Origin: Enterococcus lemanii
Lineage (GTDB): Bacteria > Bacillota > Bacilli > Lactobacillales > Enterococcaceae
Reading direction: 5' to 3'
Assembly (NCBI RefSeq): GCF_016909125.1
Contig: NZ_JAFBFD010000002.1
Span: 1-64,000, forward strand
Length of the DNA stretch: 64,000 nt
The translations under genes and the position numbers were made by a program. Position 1 is the stretch's first letter, and every line of letters starts with the position of its first letter. This document shows positions 27,537 through 36,371 of this stretch, piece after piece. The notes under the pieces were generated by a model that was not told where the DNA came from, did no database searches, and was given only the letters and a program-made list of their open reading frames with translations.

Positions 27537-27969
27537 TTTTTCGGATATCTTTATTTTACTTAATCAATCATTTTCAGATGCGCAAACGGCGATTGAAGTG
27601 GTCGGACAAAAATTAGTACAAGCTGGGAAAATTGCGCCAGAATACATTCCCTCGATGCAAGCACGTCAACAGCAATTGAGTGTCCATATCGGCAATTATA
27701 TCGCCATTCCTCATGGTGAAAATGGCAGTCAACAATGGATCAAAGAAGCAGGAATGGCTTTTGTCCAAGTACCAGATGGGGTGAATTTTGGCAGTGAGCG
27801 CCATCCTAAATTAGCGACCGTATTGTTTTTTGTTTATTTGACGGACCAGAAACTCGCTGGCTTACAAGAAATTGCTTTTTTAGGCACGGATTTAGCCCAA
27901 GTCATGGCCTTAAGCGATGCCCAAACGCCCACAGAAGTGTTAACAATTCTCACCGAAACAACTTTTTAA
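27529..27969 (+). CDS. PTS mannitol-type IIA component (paralogue 1)
   Basis: A 146-residue cytoplasmic phosphocarrier of the fructose/mannitol IIA family. The active histidine is His62 in NYIAIPHGENG. It starts at ATG 27529 after AAGGAGGG, overlapping the MtlR stop by 8 nt. It passes phosphate from HPr to the IICB of the same three-gene unit. Its partner paralogue at 29913-30350 is clearly related. Confidence 0.92.
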   Translation: MFDFSDIFILLNQSFSDAQTAIEVVGQKLVQAGKIAPEYIPSMQARQQQLSVHIGNYIAIPHGENGSQQWIKEAGMAFVQVPDGVNFGSERHPKLATVLFFVYLTDQKLAGLQEIAFLGTDLAQVMALSDAQTPTEVLTILTETTF

Positions 27970-27975
27970 ACGCAG

Positions 27976-28025
27976 GCAATAGCCACCAAAACCAATGAAA
28001 CGAATTGGTTTTGGTGGCTATTTTT
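27976..28025 (+). terminator. Terminator of the first mannitol-type unit
   Basis: AATAGCCACCAAAACCAAT pairs perfectly with ATTGGTTTTGGTGGCTATT around a short loop, followed by TTTTTG. This strong stem separates the two PTS units. Confidence 0.92.
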
Positions 28026-28072
28026 GTGCCAACGTCAACTTTTGGCACAAGAAAGCGTGACAAGGTACGACT

Positions 28073-28087
28073 ATAAAGCGTTTTCAA
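28073..28087 (-). promoter_or_regulatory. Probable cre site upstream of mtlA
   Basis: TTGAAAACGCTTTAT (minus strand) fits the cre consensus with one mismatch. It lies 50 nt before mtlA, near the likely promoter, so CcpA probably represses mannitol uptake when glucose is present. Confidence 0.6.
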
Positions 28088-28136
28088 AAGGAGCTAGAAT
28101 AAAGTCAACAAGAGGAGAACGAAAGGAGTTTTCAAA

Positions 28137-29891
28137 ATGAATCAAAAACATAAACAGGCGGGGTTGAAAGCCAAAGTTCAAAAGTTAGGAAGCACGTTAT
28201 CCAGTATGGTCATGCCAAACATTGGCGCTTTAATTGCTTGGGGCGTATTAACAGCTTTATTTATTCCGGATGGTTATTTACCGAATGAATCATTCGCAAC
28301 GATGGTCGGTCCAATGCTAACGTATTTAATTCCGATTTTAATTGGTTATACCGGTGGGAAAATTATTGCTGAAGAACGCGGGGCGGTTGTTGGAGCAATT
28401 GCGACGATGGGTGTGATTGTAGGAACCGATATTCCAATGATCTTAGGCGCTATGATTATGGGACCACTGGCAGGGTATTCGATGAAGAAATTCGATCAAT
28501 TATTCCAACATCGAATCAAAGCAGGTTTTGAAATGCTGGTTAATAACTTCTCAGCAGGTTTAATTGGTTTTGGTTTAGCGCTTTTAGGCTTTGTGGCAGT
28601 CGGTCCCGTTGTTGACGCACTCACGCAAGCGATGGCCAATGGAGTGAACGCAATTATGCAAGCCCAACTCATTCCATTAGCGAATATTTTTATCGAACCA
28701 GCTAAAATCCTTTTCTTAAATAATGCGATTAACCATGGCATTTTGACCCCACTTGGAACGGAACAAGTCACCACAATGGGGCGCTCGGTTTTATTCTTAC
28801 TAGAAGCCAACCCGGGCCCAGGGCTAGGCGTGTTACTTGCTTTCACATTGTTTGGGAAAGGTTCAGCAAAAGCTTCGGCACCAGGTGCAATGTTGATTCA
28901 TTTCTTTGGTGGGATTCACGAAATTTATTTCCCTTATGTCATGATGAAACCGCTCTTATTTTTAGCAGTCATTGGTGGAGGCGTTTCAGGTAGCTTCACT
29001 TTCCAAATTTTAAATGCAGGGTTAAGAGCACCCGCTTCACCAGGGTCAATTATTGCGATTTTAGCGATGGCACCAATGGGGGCACACATTCCTGTTTTAT
29101 TAGGTATTTTAGTCGCAACGTTCGTATCTTTTGGTATCGCGACCGTTATTTTAAAAGCTGACGCGACCGAAACGACAACCGATCAACTGGCTGAAAAGAT
29201 TGAAAAAATGCAAAAAGCCAAAGCCGCGGCTAAAAGTGGCCAACCCTTAAATGATCTAGCAGGTATTACCCAAATTATCTTTGCTTGTGATGCGGGAATG
29301 GGGTCAAGTGCAATGGGCGCTTCGATTTTAAGGAAGAAAGTGCAAGCAGCCGGCTTAGATTTAACCGTAAAAAATCAAGCGATTAGCCGTTTAAGCGATG
29401 AGGCACAAACATTAATCGTAACACAAGAAGAATTACAAGAACGAGCAAAGCAAAAAGCGCCAAATAGTACTTTTGTGGCGGTTGAAAATTTTTTGAATTC
29501 GCCACGTTACGATGAAATCATTGCCCAATTAACCAATCAACCATTGGAAGAATCACCTGAAGTTACGTTAGAAGAAACCATTCAAGTTCCATTGGCCGAC
29601 TTTTCCAATGTCAAAGAAATCGCGTTTGTTTACGATACACGTCAAGGCTCAGCAACGATGGCCCAAAAAACGTTTGCGCAATTGTTGCGTCAAAATGGCT
29701 TGAATTTACCTTTAAAGAAAGTCCATCTTGCTGATTTAAAAACGAGTCCAGATTGTTTAGTAATTAGTAATGCCGCTTTAAGCGAACAACTGAAAGAAAA
29801 ATACCCAGATATTCAGCACTTAGCTTTCAATAGTTTATTAAATACCCAATCATTTCAACGAGTGATTCGCCAAATTAAAGCAGTTGCTTAA
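28137..29891 (+). CDS. mtlA: PTS mannitol transporter subunit IICB (MtlA)
   Basis: Takes up mannitol and phosphorylates it to mannitol-1-phosphate. The 584-residue protein has the IIC domain (VMPNIGALIAWGVLT; NHGILTPLG; GGIHEIYFPY) and a IIB domain with Cys384 in IFACDAGMGSSAMGAS. A C-terminal stretch from about residue 495 (EIAFVYDTRQGSATMAQKTF) looks like a second, cysteine-less IIB domain; typical Firmicute MtlA proteins are about 100 residues shorter. It is followed by mtlF and mtlD, which fixes the substrate. Confidence 0.94.
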   Translation: MNQKHKQAGLKAKVQKLGSTLSSMVMPNIGALIAWGVLTALFIPDGYLPNESFATMVGPMLTYLIPILIGYTGGKIIAEERGAVVGAIATMGVIVGTDIPMILGAMIMGPLAGYSMKKFDQLFQHRIKAGFEMLVNNFSAGLIGFGLALLGFVAVGPVVDALTQAMANGVNAIMQAQLIPLANIFIEPAKILFLNNAINHGILTPLGTEQVTTMGRSVLFLLEANPGPGLGVLLAFTLFGKGSAKASAPGAMLIHFFGGIHEIYFPYVMMKPLLFLAVIGGGVSGSFTFQILNAGLRAPASPGSIIAILAMAPMGAHIPVLLGILVATFVSFGIATVILKADATETTTDQLAEKIEKMQKAKAAAKSGQPLNDLAGITQIIFACDAGMGSSAMGASILRKKVQAAGLDLTVKNQAISRLSDEAQTLIVTQEELQERAKQKAPNSTFVAVENFLNSPRYDEIIAQLTNQPLEESPEVTLEETIQVPLADFSNVKEIAFVYDTRQGSATMAQKTFAQLLRQNGLNLPLKKVHLADLKTSPDCLVISNAALSEQLKEKYPDIQHLAFNSLLNTQSFQRVIRQIKAVA

Positions 29892-29912
29892 ATAAGAGAG
29901 GAGCATTTAACC

Positions 29913-30350
29913 ATGGAACATTTAACGACCGAAATGGTTCATTTAAATCAAACATTTAAAAATAAAGAAGAGGCGATTCGTTACTGCGGCGAACAGTTGG
30001 TTGCAGCGGGTTGTGTGAGCGAAGATTACATTGAGGCGATGCTTGAAAGGGAAGCCCTGTTATCTGTCTACATGGGGAATTTTATTGCGATTCCTCATGG
30101 TACAGATGAAGCTAAAAAATACGTCAAAAAATCAGGCGTTTGTATTGTGCAAGTCCCAGATGGGGTGAACTTTGGTACGGAAGAAGAAGAAAAAATCGTC
30201 ACCGTCTTGTTTGGTATTGCCGGTGTGGGTGAAGATCACCTATCCCTCATCCAACAAATTGCCCTTTATTGTAGTGATATTGACAATGTGATTCATTTGG
30301 CAGATGCATTAAATCAAACAGAAATCATCGACTGTTTAGTCGCCGCTTAG
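29913..30350 (+). CDS. mtlF: PTS mannitol-specific IIA component (MtlF)
   Basis: A 145-residue phosphocarrier with His62 in NFIAIPHGTDEAKKYVKKSG as the phosphorylated residue. It lies 22 nt after mtlA and 14 nt before mtlD. GAGAGGAG precedes the ATG. Confidence 0.95.
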   Translation: MEHLTTEMVHLNQTFKNKEEAIRYCGEQLVAAGCVSEDYIEAMLEREALLSVYMGNFIAIPHGTDEAKKYVKKSGVCIVQVPDGVNFGTEEEEKIVTVLFGIAGVGEDHLSLIQQIALYCSDIDNVIHLADALNQTEIIDCLVAA

Positions 30351-30363
30351 GAGGAGAAGGAAA

Positions 30364-31512
30364 ATGAAAGCAGTTCATTTTGGAGCAGGAAATATTGGTC
30401 GAGGCTTTATTGGTGAAATTTTAGCCAAAAATGGTTATGAAATTACATTTGTAGATATTAATGAAACAATCATTGAAGCTTTAAAACAACGCCAAAGCTA
30501 TACAATCGAATTAGCCGATGAAAGTAAAGAACAAATGACGATTCAAAAAGTAACCGGGTTAAATAACGCCACAAAACCAGAAGATGTCGTGTTGGCAATC
30601 GCCCAAGCGGACCTGGTGACAACCGCGATTGGACCAAATATTTTGCCAAGAATAGCCCCTCTTATTGCGCAAGGGATCCAACAGCGTCAAAAGCAAAATA
30701 ATCAACAGCCATTAGATGTGATTGCTTGTGAGAATATGATTGGCGGCTCAACTTTTCTTGGCGAAGAAGTGAAAAAACATACGACTGATTTGGCCTTTTT
30801 ACAGCAAAAGATTGGTTTTCCAGATGCCGCAGTTGACCGAATTGTGCCAGAACAACACCATGCCGATTCTTTATTTGTTCAAGTAGAGCCTTTTAGTGAA
30901 TGGGTTGTCCAAGCAGCCGGCTGTAAGAGTGCGATTCGTTTAAACGGGGTGAATTATGTAGAAAATTTAGAACCATACATTGAACGAAAATTATTTAGTG
31001 TGAATACCGGACACGCAACGGTAGCCTACACAGGAGCACTACAAGGATACGATACGATTGACGAAGCGATGCAAGACTATTTAGTCGTGGCACAATTGCG
31101 TTCGGTTTTACAAGAAACGGGTCGTTTATTGGTTGAAAAATGGGGATTTGACGAAACCGAACATCAAGCATATATTCAAAAAATCATTCAACGTTTTCAA
31201 AATAAATATATTTCAGATGCGATTCGCCGAGTTGCAAGGACCCCCTTACGAAAACTAGGCGCACAAGAACGTTTCATTCGACCAATTTTAGAATTAGAAA
31301 AATTTAAAATTATGCCTTTTCATTTAATTGAAACGATTGGGATGATTTTTAACTACTATGACCCAACCGATGAACAAAGCCGCCAGTTACATGAAATGCT
31401 CAGCCGAAAAGGCACCGAAAAAACAATCGCCGAAGTTACCGGTATTTCAGATAAACAACTACTGCAACAAATCAAACAAACCGTTGAGAAATACGCATAT
31501 AAAGCCGCTTAA
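30364..31512 (+). CDS. mtlD: Mannitol-1-phosphate 5-dehydrogenase
   Basis: Oxidises mannitol-1-phosphate to fructose-6-phosphate with NAD+. The 382-residue protein has the N-terminal Rossmann motif HFGAGNIGRGFIGEIL, ENMIGGSTFLG, and the polyol dehydrogenase core (KLFSVNTGHATVAYTGALQG) with the catalytic Lys region. Length is normal. It completes mtlA-mtlF-mtlD. Confidence 0.97.
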   Translation: MKAVHFGAGNIGRGFIGEILAKNGYEITFVDINETIIEALKQRQSYTIELADESKEQMTIQKVTGLNNATKPEDVVLAIAQADLVTTAIGPNILPRIAPLIAQGIQQRQKQNNQQPLDVIACENMIGGSTFLGEEVKKHTTDLAFLQQKIGFPDAAVDRIVPEQHHADSLFVQVEPFSEWVVQAAGCKSAIRLNGVNYVENLEPYIERKLFSVNTGHATVAYTGALQGYDTIDEAMQDYLVVAQLRSVLQETGRLLVEKWGFDETEHQAYIQKIIQRFQNKYISDAIRRVARTPLRKLGAQERFIRPILELEKFKIMPFHLIETIGMIFNYYDPTDEQSRQLHEMLSRKGTEKTIAEVTGISDKQLLQQIKQTVEKYAYKAA

Positions 31513-31525
31513 TTATAAAATAAAT

Positions 31526-31566
31526 AAAAAGATAGAAAAGTTCACACTTTTTTCTATCTTTTTTCT
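31526..31566 (+). terminator. Terminator of mtlAFD
   Basis: AAAAAGATAGAAAAGT pairs with ACTTTTTTCTATCTTTTTT (small asymmetry) and ends in T residues. It sits 14 nt past mtlD. Confidence 0.85.
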
Positions 31567-31594
31567 TGCCTTTTTTTTAAAAGAGGTTTATTAT
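31566..31594 (+). promoter_or_regulatory. Promoter of the TetR-ABC exporter operon
   Basis: TTGCCT (31566-31571), 17-nt spacer, TATTAT (31589-31594). The predicted start lies just before the palindromic operator. Confidence 0.65.
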
Positions 31595-31604
31595 GACAAT
31601 GCGT

Positions 31605-31625
31605 CATATGACAGAGTGTCATATG
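31605..31625 (+). promoter_or_regulatory. Palindromic operator, probably for the adjacent TetR regulator
   Basis: CATATGACA-GAG-TGTCATATG is a perfect 9-3-9 inverted repeat. A third related half-site (TATGACA) lies at 31592-31598. It sits at the expected transcription start, 36 nt before the tetR ATG, as in autorepressed TetR operons. Confidence 0.75.
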
Positions 31626-31660
31626 GAAAGGTCAATGTTTAAAAAGGAAGGAGGAAGACA

Positions 31661-32344
31661 ATGCCAACGGAAACTTTTTTTAATTTACCAAAAGAAAAGC
31701 AAGCGCGCATTTTAAAAGCAGCCAAACAAGAATTTTCACGCGTTGGTTTAAACGAAGCCTCCATTGCCCGAATTATTAAAGAAGCGGATATCTCACGAGG
31801 GAGTTTTTATCAATATTTTACCGATAAGGAAGATTTGTATTATTACTATTTTCAAACACTTAAAAGTAGTGGGCATCGTTATTTGATTCAAACGATTGAA
31901 GAAAAAGAAGGCGATTTGTTCTTAGCGATTGAAGAATACTTTATGCGCCTGGCACCAGAAATTTTTGATGGAGAAGACCGTCAATTTTATCAAAATTTAT
32001 TTATGAATTTAGATGCACATGGTTTTCAGCGAATGGTCCCGCAATTAGAGAAAAAAGTAGCGACCAAAATCAAACCAAAACGTTGCCCACACCAACAGAA
32101 GCATTTTTCTGTGCTTAAGGTAGTGGACACGAAAAAGTTGAAAATAAACAACGAAGCGGAATTAGAAATTCTCTTTAAAATGTTAATGCATGTTATTTTT
32201 TCAACGATTGCAGAAGGATACCGGCTTCGCAAAGAAGAACCAACAACGACACTTGAGCCAATTATTCAAATCTTTATGCTTAAACTCAATTGGTTAAAAG
32301 ACGGTGCAAGAAGGAAGGAAGAAACGGATGATCAAACTTTATAA
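31661..32344 (+). CDS. TetR family regulator of the exporter operon
   Basis: A 227-residue regulator. The helix-turn-helix (SIARIIKEADISRGSFYQYF, residues about 35-54) is standard TetR. The C-terminal ligand domain is unclassified. It is translated into the exporter gene: its stop at 32344 lies 17 nt past the start of the next gene. It most likely represses its own operon through the palindrome upstream and senses a compound exported by the ABC pair. Confidence 0.88.
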   Translation: MPTETFFNLPKEKQARILKAAKQEFSRVGLNEASIARIIKEADISRGSFYQYFTDKEDLYYYYFQTLKSSGHRYLIQTIEEKEGDLFLAIEEYFMRLAPEIFDGEDRQFYQNLFMNLDAHGFQRMVPQLEKKVATKIKPKRCPHQQKHFSVLKVVDTKKLKINNEAELEILFKMLMHVIFSTIAEGYRLRKEEPTTTLEPIIQIFMLKLNWLKDGARRKEETDDQTL

Positions 32345-34061
32345 ACGATTGTCACTTGTAACGGTGATTTTAGCAGTTGCTTTTATGAGTGTCCAAGTAG
32401 TTTCAGATTTATATTTACCCACATTAACCTCAAATATTATTAACGATGGGGTCGCAACAGGCGATATCAATTATATTTGGCGAACAGGCTTTATCATGAT
32501 TGGCTTTTCAATCATTAGTATTATTGCGGCAATCGGCAATACGTACTTTGCCACACGTGAATCCCAAAAATTAGGGAAAAAACTAAGAAGTGACGTGTAT
32601 CAAAAAGTCGAAAATAGTTCCCTGAATACGTTTGATAAATTTGGGACAGCTTCTTTAATTACACGAACGACCAACGACATTAACCAAATCGCCATGGTGA
32701 TACAAATGTCTTTACGGATGATGATTAACGCACCGATTACTTTAATTGCGGCTAGTTTTTTAGCTTATCAAAAAGATAGTGCTTTAACGAAAGTCTTTTT
32801 TTATGTCATTCCGATTTTAGTTGTTGTGATTGGCGTTTTGATGTACTTTGCCGTGCCACTCTTTAAGAGTATGCAAGAAAAAACGGACCGCTTAAACCTC
32901 GTCTTTCGTGAGAATTTAACGGGCGTTCGGGTCATTCGTGCCTTCAATAAAACAAAGTACGAAGAAAATCGCTTTGACGACGCCAACGAAGATTACACCC
33001 AAACTTCGATTAAAGTCAATACGTTGATGTCACTTATGATGCCACTCATGACTTTAATTATGAGCGGAACGAACATCGCGATTACTTGGTTTGGCGCGCA
33101 TTATATTGCGGACATGCAATTAGAAGTCGGGAATTTAATTGCCTTTATGACTTATGCCATGCAAATTTTGATGAGCTTTATGATGTTGGCGATGTTGTTT
33201 GTCATGATTCCGCGTGCCCAAGCATCGGCGAAACGGATCAATGAAGTCCTTGATGAAAAAGATGAAATTTTAGATCCAGTGACCCCTAAAAAATTAGTGG
33301 CACAAAAAGAACAAGCGACTTTAGCGTTCAATCAAGTGAATTACCGCTATACTGGAGCAGAAAAGCTCGCACTTGAAGGCATTGATTTTAAGGTGAAATC
33401 AGGACAAACCGTTGCGATTATTGGTGGAACGGGTTCTGGTAAAACGACGCTTGTTCATTTAATTCCGCGTTTATATGACATTGAAGCGGGTGAAATTTCA
33501 ATCAATGGGCAAAACATTGTTGAAGTCACGCAACAAAACTTACGTGAATTAATCGGTTTTGTGCCACAAAAAGCCGTTTTATTTAGTGGCACAATCCGAG
33601 AAAACATGCAGTATGGCAATGCAAAAGCGACGGATGAAGAAATTTGGCAAGCTCTAACAACTGCTCAAGCCCGTGATTTTGTCGAGTCGTTAGAAGATGG
33701 ACTCGATAGCTGGGTAGAACAAGGCGGTGGCAACTTCTCAGGTGGACAAAAGCAACGTTTGGCTATTGCTCGTGCCCTGGTTAAACCAGCCGATATTTTT
33801 GTCTTTGATGATTCCTTTTCCGCGTTAGACTTTAAAACCGATGCTAAATTACGTCAAGCTTTAAAAACCGATGTCACCAATAGCATCTTAGTCATTGTGG
33901 CTCAACGGGTGAGTACCGTAATGGATGCCGATATGATTTTAGTTCTTGATGAAGGAAAAGTGATTGGCAAAGGGACACACCAAGAATTATTAGCGACAAG
34001 CCAAACTTACCAAGAAATTGTCGCATCGCAATTAAGAGAGGAGGACTTGGTCAATGAGTGA
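32328..34061 (+). CDS. Heterodimeric multidrug-type ABC exporter, subunit A (degenerate site)
   Basis: A 577-residue half-transporter: six membrane helices, then a nucleotide-binding domain with Walker A GGTGSGKTT, signature FSGGQKQRLAIARAL, and Walker B IFVFDDSFSALD. The residue after the Walker B Asp is Asp instead of catalytic Glu, the mark of the degenerate-site partner in LmrCD/EfrCD/BmrCD-type exporters. GTG 32304 is in frame, but AAGGAAGGAAG points to ATG 32328. It overlaps subunit B by 8 nt. Confidence 0.9.
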   Translation: MIKLYKRLSLVTVILAVAFMSVQVVSDLYLPTLTSNIINDGVATGDINYIWRTGFIMIGFSIISIIAAIGNTYFATRESQKLGKKLRSDVYQKVENSSLNTFDKFGTASLITRTTNDINQIAMVIQMSLRMMINAPITLIAASFLAYQKDSALTKVFFYVIPILVVVIGVLMYFAVPLFKSMQEKTDRLNLVFRENLTGVRVIRAFNKTKYEENRFDDANEDYTQTSIKVNTLMSLMMPLMTLIMSGTNIAITWFGAHYIADMQLEVGNLIAFMTYAMQILMSFMMLAMLFVMIPRAQASAKRINEVLDEKDEILDPVTPKKLVAQKEQATLAFNQVNYRYTGAEKLALEGIDFKVKSGQTVAIIGGTGSGKTTLVHLIPRLYDIEAGEISINGQNIVEVTQQNLRELIGFVPQKAVLFSGTIRENMQYGNAKATDEEIWQALTTAQARDFVESLEDGLDSWVEQGGGNFSGGQKQRLAIARALVKPADIFVFDDSFSALDFKTDAKLRQALKTDVTNSILVIVAQRVSTVMDADMILVLDEGKVIGKGTHQELLATSQTYQEIVASQLREEDLVNE

Positions 34062-35943
34062 GAAAAAAAATCAACCCCCTAAAAAAGGCCCAATGGGTGG
34101 ACCAGGTCATGGACCCGGACGAGGCATTGGCATGAAAGGTGAAAAAGCCAAAAACTTTGGCCCTACGGTAAAACGTTTGTTTCGTTATATGTCAAAACGC
34201 CTTCTTCCAATCACGTCGGTCTTCGTTTTAGCCATTGCAGCGGTTCTTTTTCAAATTCAAACCCCTAAAATATTAGGGAAAGCAACGACTGAAATATTTA
34301 ATGGGGTAATGAAGGGGGCCCAACAAATGAAGATGGGCGAAAAATTAACCAGTTTCCCCATTGATTTTGAGAAAATCGCCCAAATTATTGTCTTAGTAAT
34401 CGGCTTATATCTTCTTTCAGCCGTATTCAATTTCTTACAACAATTTATCATGACCCGCGTGTCGCAACGAACTGTCTATGAACTAAGAAAAGAATTAAAT
34501 GAAAAAATGAATCGTTTACCAATTTCTTATTTTGACACCCATACGAATGGGGATATTATGTCACGTGCAATTAATGACATGGACAACATTGCGAGTACGT
34601 TGCAACAAAACTTAACGCAATTTGTTACGAGTATTGTAACTTTTATCGGGGTACTTGTGATGATGTTAAGTATTAGTTGGCAACTAACTTTAATCGCCCT
34701 TGTTACTGTACCACTGAGCCTAGTGGTTGTGATGTTAATTGCGCCACGTTCACAAAAATATTTTGCCGCTCAACAAAAAAGTTTAGGACTTTTAAATGAC
34801 CAAGTCGAAGAAACATACGCTGGTCATACGGTGGTTAAAACGTTTAACCATGAAGCGGCCGATCAAGCAGCTTTTGAAGTCGAAAACGAAAAACTTTATG
34901 AAGCCGGTTGGAAAGCCCAATTTATTTCAGCGATGATTATGCCACTCATGAACTTTGTTAAAAATTTAGGTTACGTATTCGTTGCGGTTTTAGGTGGGAT
35001 TAAAGTTGCCAATGGGAATATGACATTAGGGGATGTTCAAGCATTCTTACAATACACCAACCAATTCTCACAACCAATCACCCAATTAGCAAGTTTAATT
35101 AATATGATTCAATCAACCGTTGCATCTGCTGAACGAGTTTTTGAAGTCTTAGACGAACCAGAAATGAGCAATGAACCCTCAAATTTACCTGTTCAAACCG
35201 ACTCGCCTTACAAAGTCCAATTTGAAAATGTTCAGTTTGGTTATGAGAAAGACCAGCTTTTAATGACCGACTTTAGTTTAAACGTCAAACCAGGTGAGAT
35301 GGTAGCCATTGTCGGACCAACTGGCGCTGGGAAAACGACTTTAATCAACTTATTGGAACGTTTTTATGATATTTCAGGCGGCAGCATACGCTATGACGGC
35401 CGCGATACCCGCGACTTAAAACGCGATGAATTACGCCAACATTTTTCAATGGTTTTACAAGATACTTGGCTCTTTACTGGTACGATTTACGACAATATCT
35501 TATATGGCAATGAAGGCGCGACAAAAGAACAAGTCTTGGCTGCTTCAAAAGCTGCTCACGTCGATGAATTCGTTCGGAAACTACCAGATGGTTATGACAC
35601 GATTTTAAACGAAGAAGCAAGTAATATTTCGCAAGGCCAACGCCAATTAATTACGATTGCGCGTGCGTTCTTAGCCAATCCAGATGTCCTTATCTTAGAT
35701 GAAGCCACTTCAAGTGTTGATACACGGACAGAAATCTTAATTCAACGCGCAATGGCTCGCCTCTTAGAAAACCGAACCAGTTTCGTCGTGGCCCACCGCC
35801 TATCAACCATTCGCGACGCCGATAATATTATTGTAATGAATCACGGCTCCATCGTAGAAACCGGCAACCACGACCAACTAATGGCCAAACAAGGCTTCTA
35901 CGCCGAACTCTACAACAGCCAATTCACAGACGACGCCGCTTAA
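34054..35943 (+). CDS. Heterodimeric multidrug-type ABC exporter, subunit B (catalytic site)
   Basis: A 629-residue half-transporter. A Gly/Pro-rich cytoplasmic N-terminus (KKGPMGGPGHGPGRGIGMKG) of about 45 residues precedes six helices. The nucleotide-binding domain has Walker A GPTGAGKTT, signature ISQGQRQLITIARAF, and Walker B LILDEATSSVD with the catalytic Glu intact. It pairs with subunit A. The long N-terminal tail is typical of the D-type partner of LmrCD/EfrCD. Substrates cannot be deduced. Three long-hairpin repeats follow immediately. Confidence 0.9.
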   Translation: MSEKKNQPPKKGPMGGPGHGPGRGIGMKGEKAKNFGPTVKRLFRYMSKRLLPITSVFVLAIAAVLFQIQTPKILGKATTEIFNGVMKGAQQMKMGEKLTSFPIDFEKIAQIIVLVIGLYLLSAVFNFLQQFIMTRVSQRTVYELRKELNEKMNRLPISYFDTHTNGDIMSRAINDMDNIASTLQQNLTQFVTSIVTFIGVLVMMLSISWQLTLIALVTVPLSLVVVMLIAPRSQKYFAAQQKSLGLLNDQVEETYAGHTVVKTFNHEAADQAAFEVENEKLYEAGWKAQFISAMIMPLMNFVKNLGYVFVAVLGGIKVANGNMTLGDVQAFLQYTNQFSQPITQLASLINMIQSTVASAERVFEVLDEPEMSNEPSNLPVQTDSPYKVQFENVQFGYEKDQLLMTDFSLNVKPGEMVAIVGPTGAGKTTLINLLERFYDISGGSIRYDGRDTRDLKRDELRQHFSMVLQDTWLFTGTIYDNILYGNEGATKEQVLAASKAAHVDEFVRKLPDGYDTILNEEASNISQGQRQLITIARAFLANPDVLILDEATSSVDTRTEILIQRAMARLLENRTSFVVAHRLSTIRDADNIIVMNHGSIVETGNHDQLMAKQGFYAELYNSQFTDDAA

Positions 35944-35947
35944 AATC

Positions 35948-36303
35948 AGGTGATTAAAAAGGCGTTATGCTCCGAGTAACTGGAAGAAACGGCGCACAAG
36001 TGGGTCTTTCACTTGTGCGCCGTTTCTGAAGTTACCGAAGGAGCAGCCTTCTTAATCCCGTTAAACCAGGTGTAAAAAACGCGCTCTGCTCCAAGCAACT
36101 GGAGGAAAAGCAGCACAAGCGGGTCTTTCGCTTGAGTTGATTTATCGAAGTTGCCGCAGGAGCAGCTTTTTTTACCCGCGAAACAAGGTGATTAAAAAAG
36201 CGTTATGCTCCGAGTAACTGGAAGAAACGAGGCACAAGCGGGTTTTTCGCTTGAGCCTCGTTTCTGAAGTTACCGAAGGAGCAGCTTTTTTTACCCGCGA
36301 AAT
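35948..36303 (+). repeat. Three tandem long-hairpin repeats of about 119 nt
   Basis: Units start with AGGTG at 35948, 36068 and 36186 (periods 120 and 118). Each has GCTCCgAGTAACTGGAagAAA, an apical stem, TTTCTGAAGTTACCGaAGGAG, and CCCG(C)GAAA at the end (unit 1 ends CCCGTTAAA). Apical stems differ but stay paired: GGCGCACAAGTG/CACTTGTGCGCC in unit 1 and GAGGC-CAAGCG/CGCTTG-GCCTC in unit 3. This covariation indicates selection on RNA or cruciform structure. They lie at the 3' end of the ABC exporter operon. Confidence 0.85.
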
Positions 36304-36327
36304 ATTTTTATTAATTTTAAGAAAACA

Positions 36328-36371
36328 AAAAAATCATTTGTTCTTTTATTTTTTGAACGAATGATTTTTTT
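36328..36371 (-). terminator. Bidirectional terminator overlapping the toxin gene 3' end
   Basis: AAAAAAATCATTTGTTC pairs with GAACGAATGATTTTTTT, with T runs in both directions. The right arm is inside the coding end of the toxin gene, so it ends the toxin message and can also stop transcripts from the exporter operon. Confidence 0.85.

Noticed and set aside
35948-36303. Possible CRISPR array because of three regular repeats
   Set aside because: Units are contiguous 119-nt palindromes without spacers, and no cas genes are nearby.
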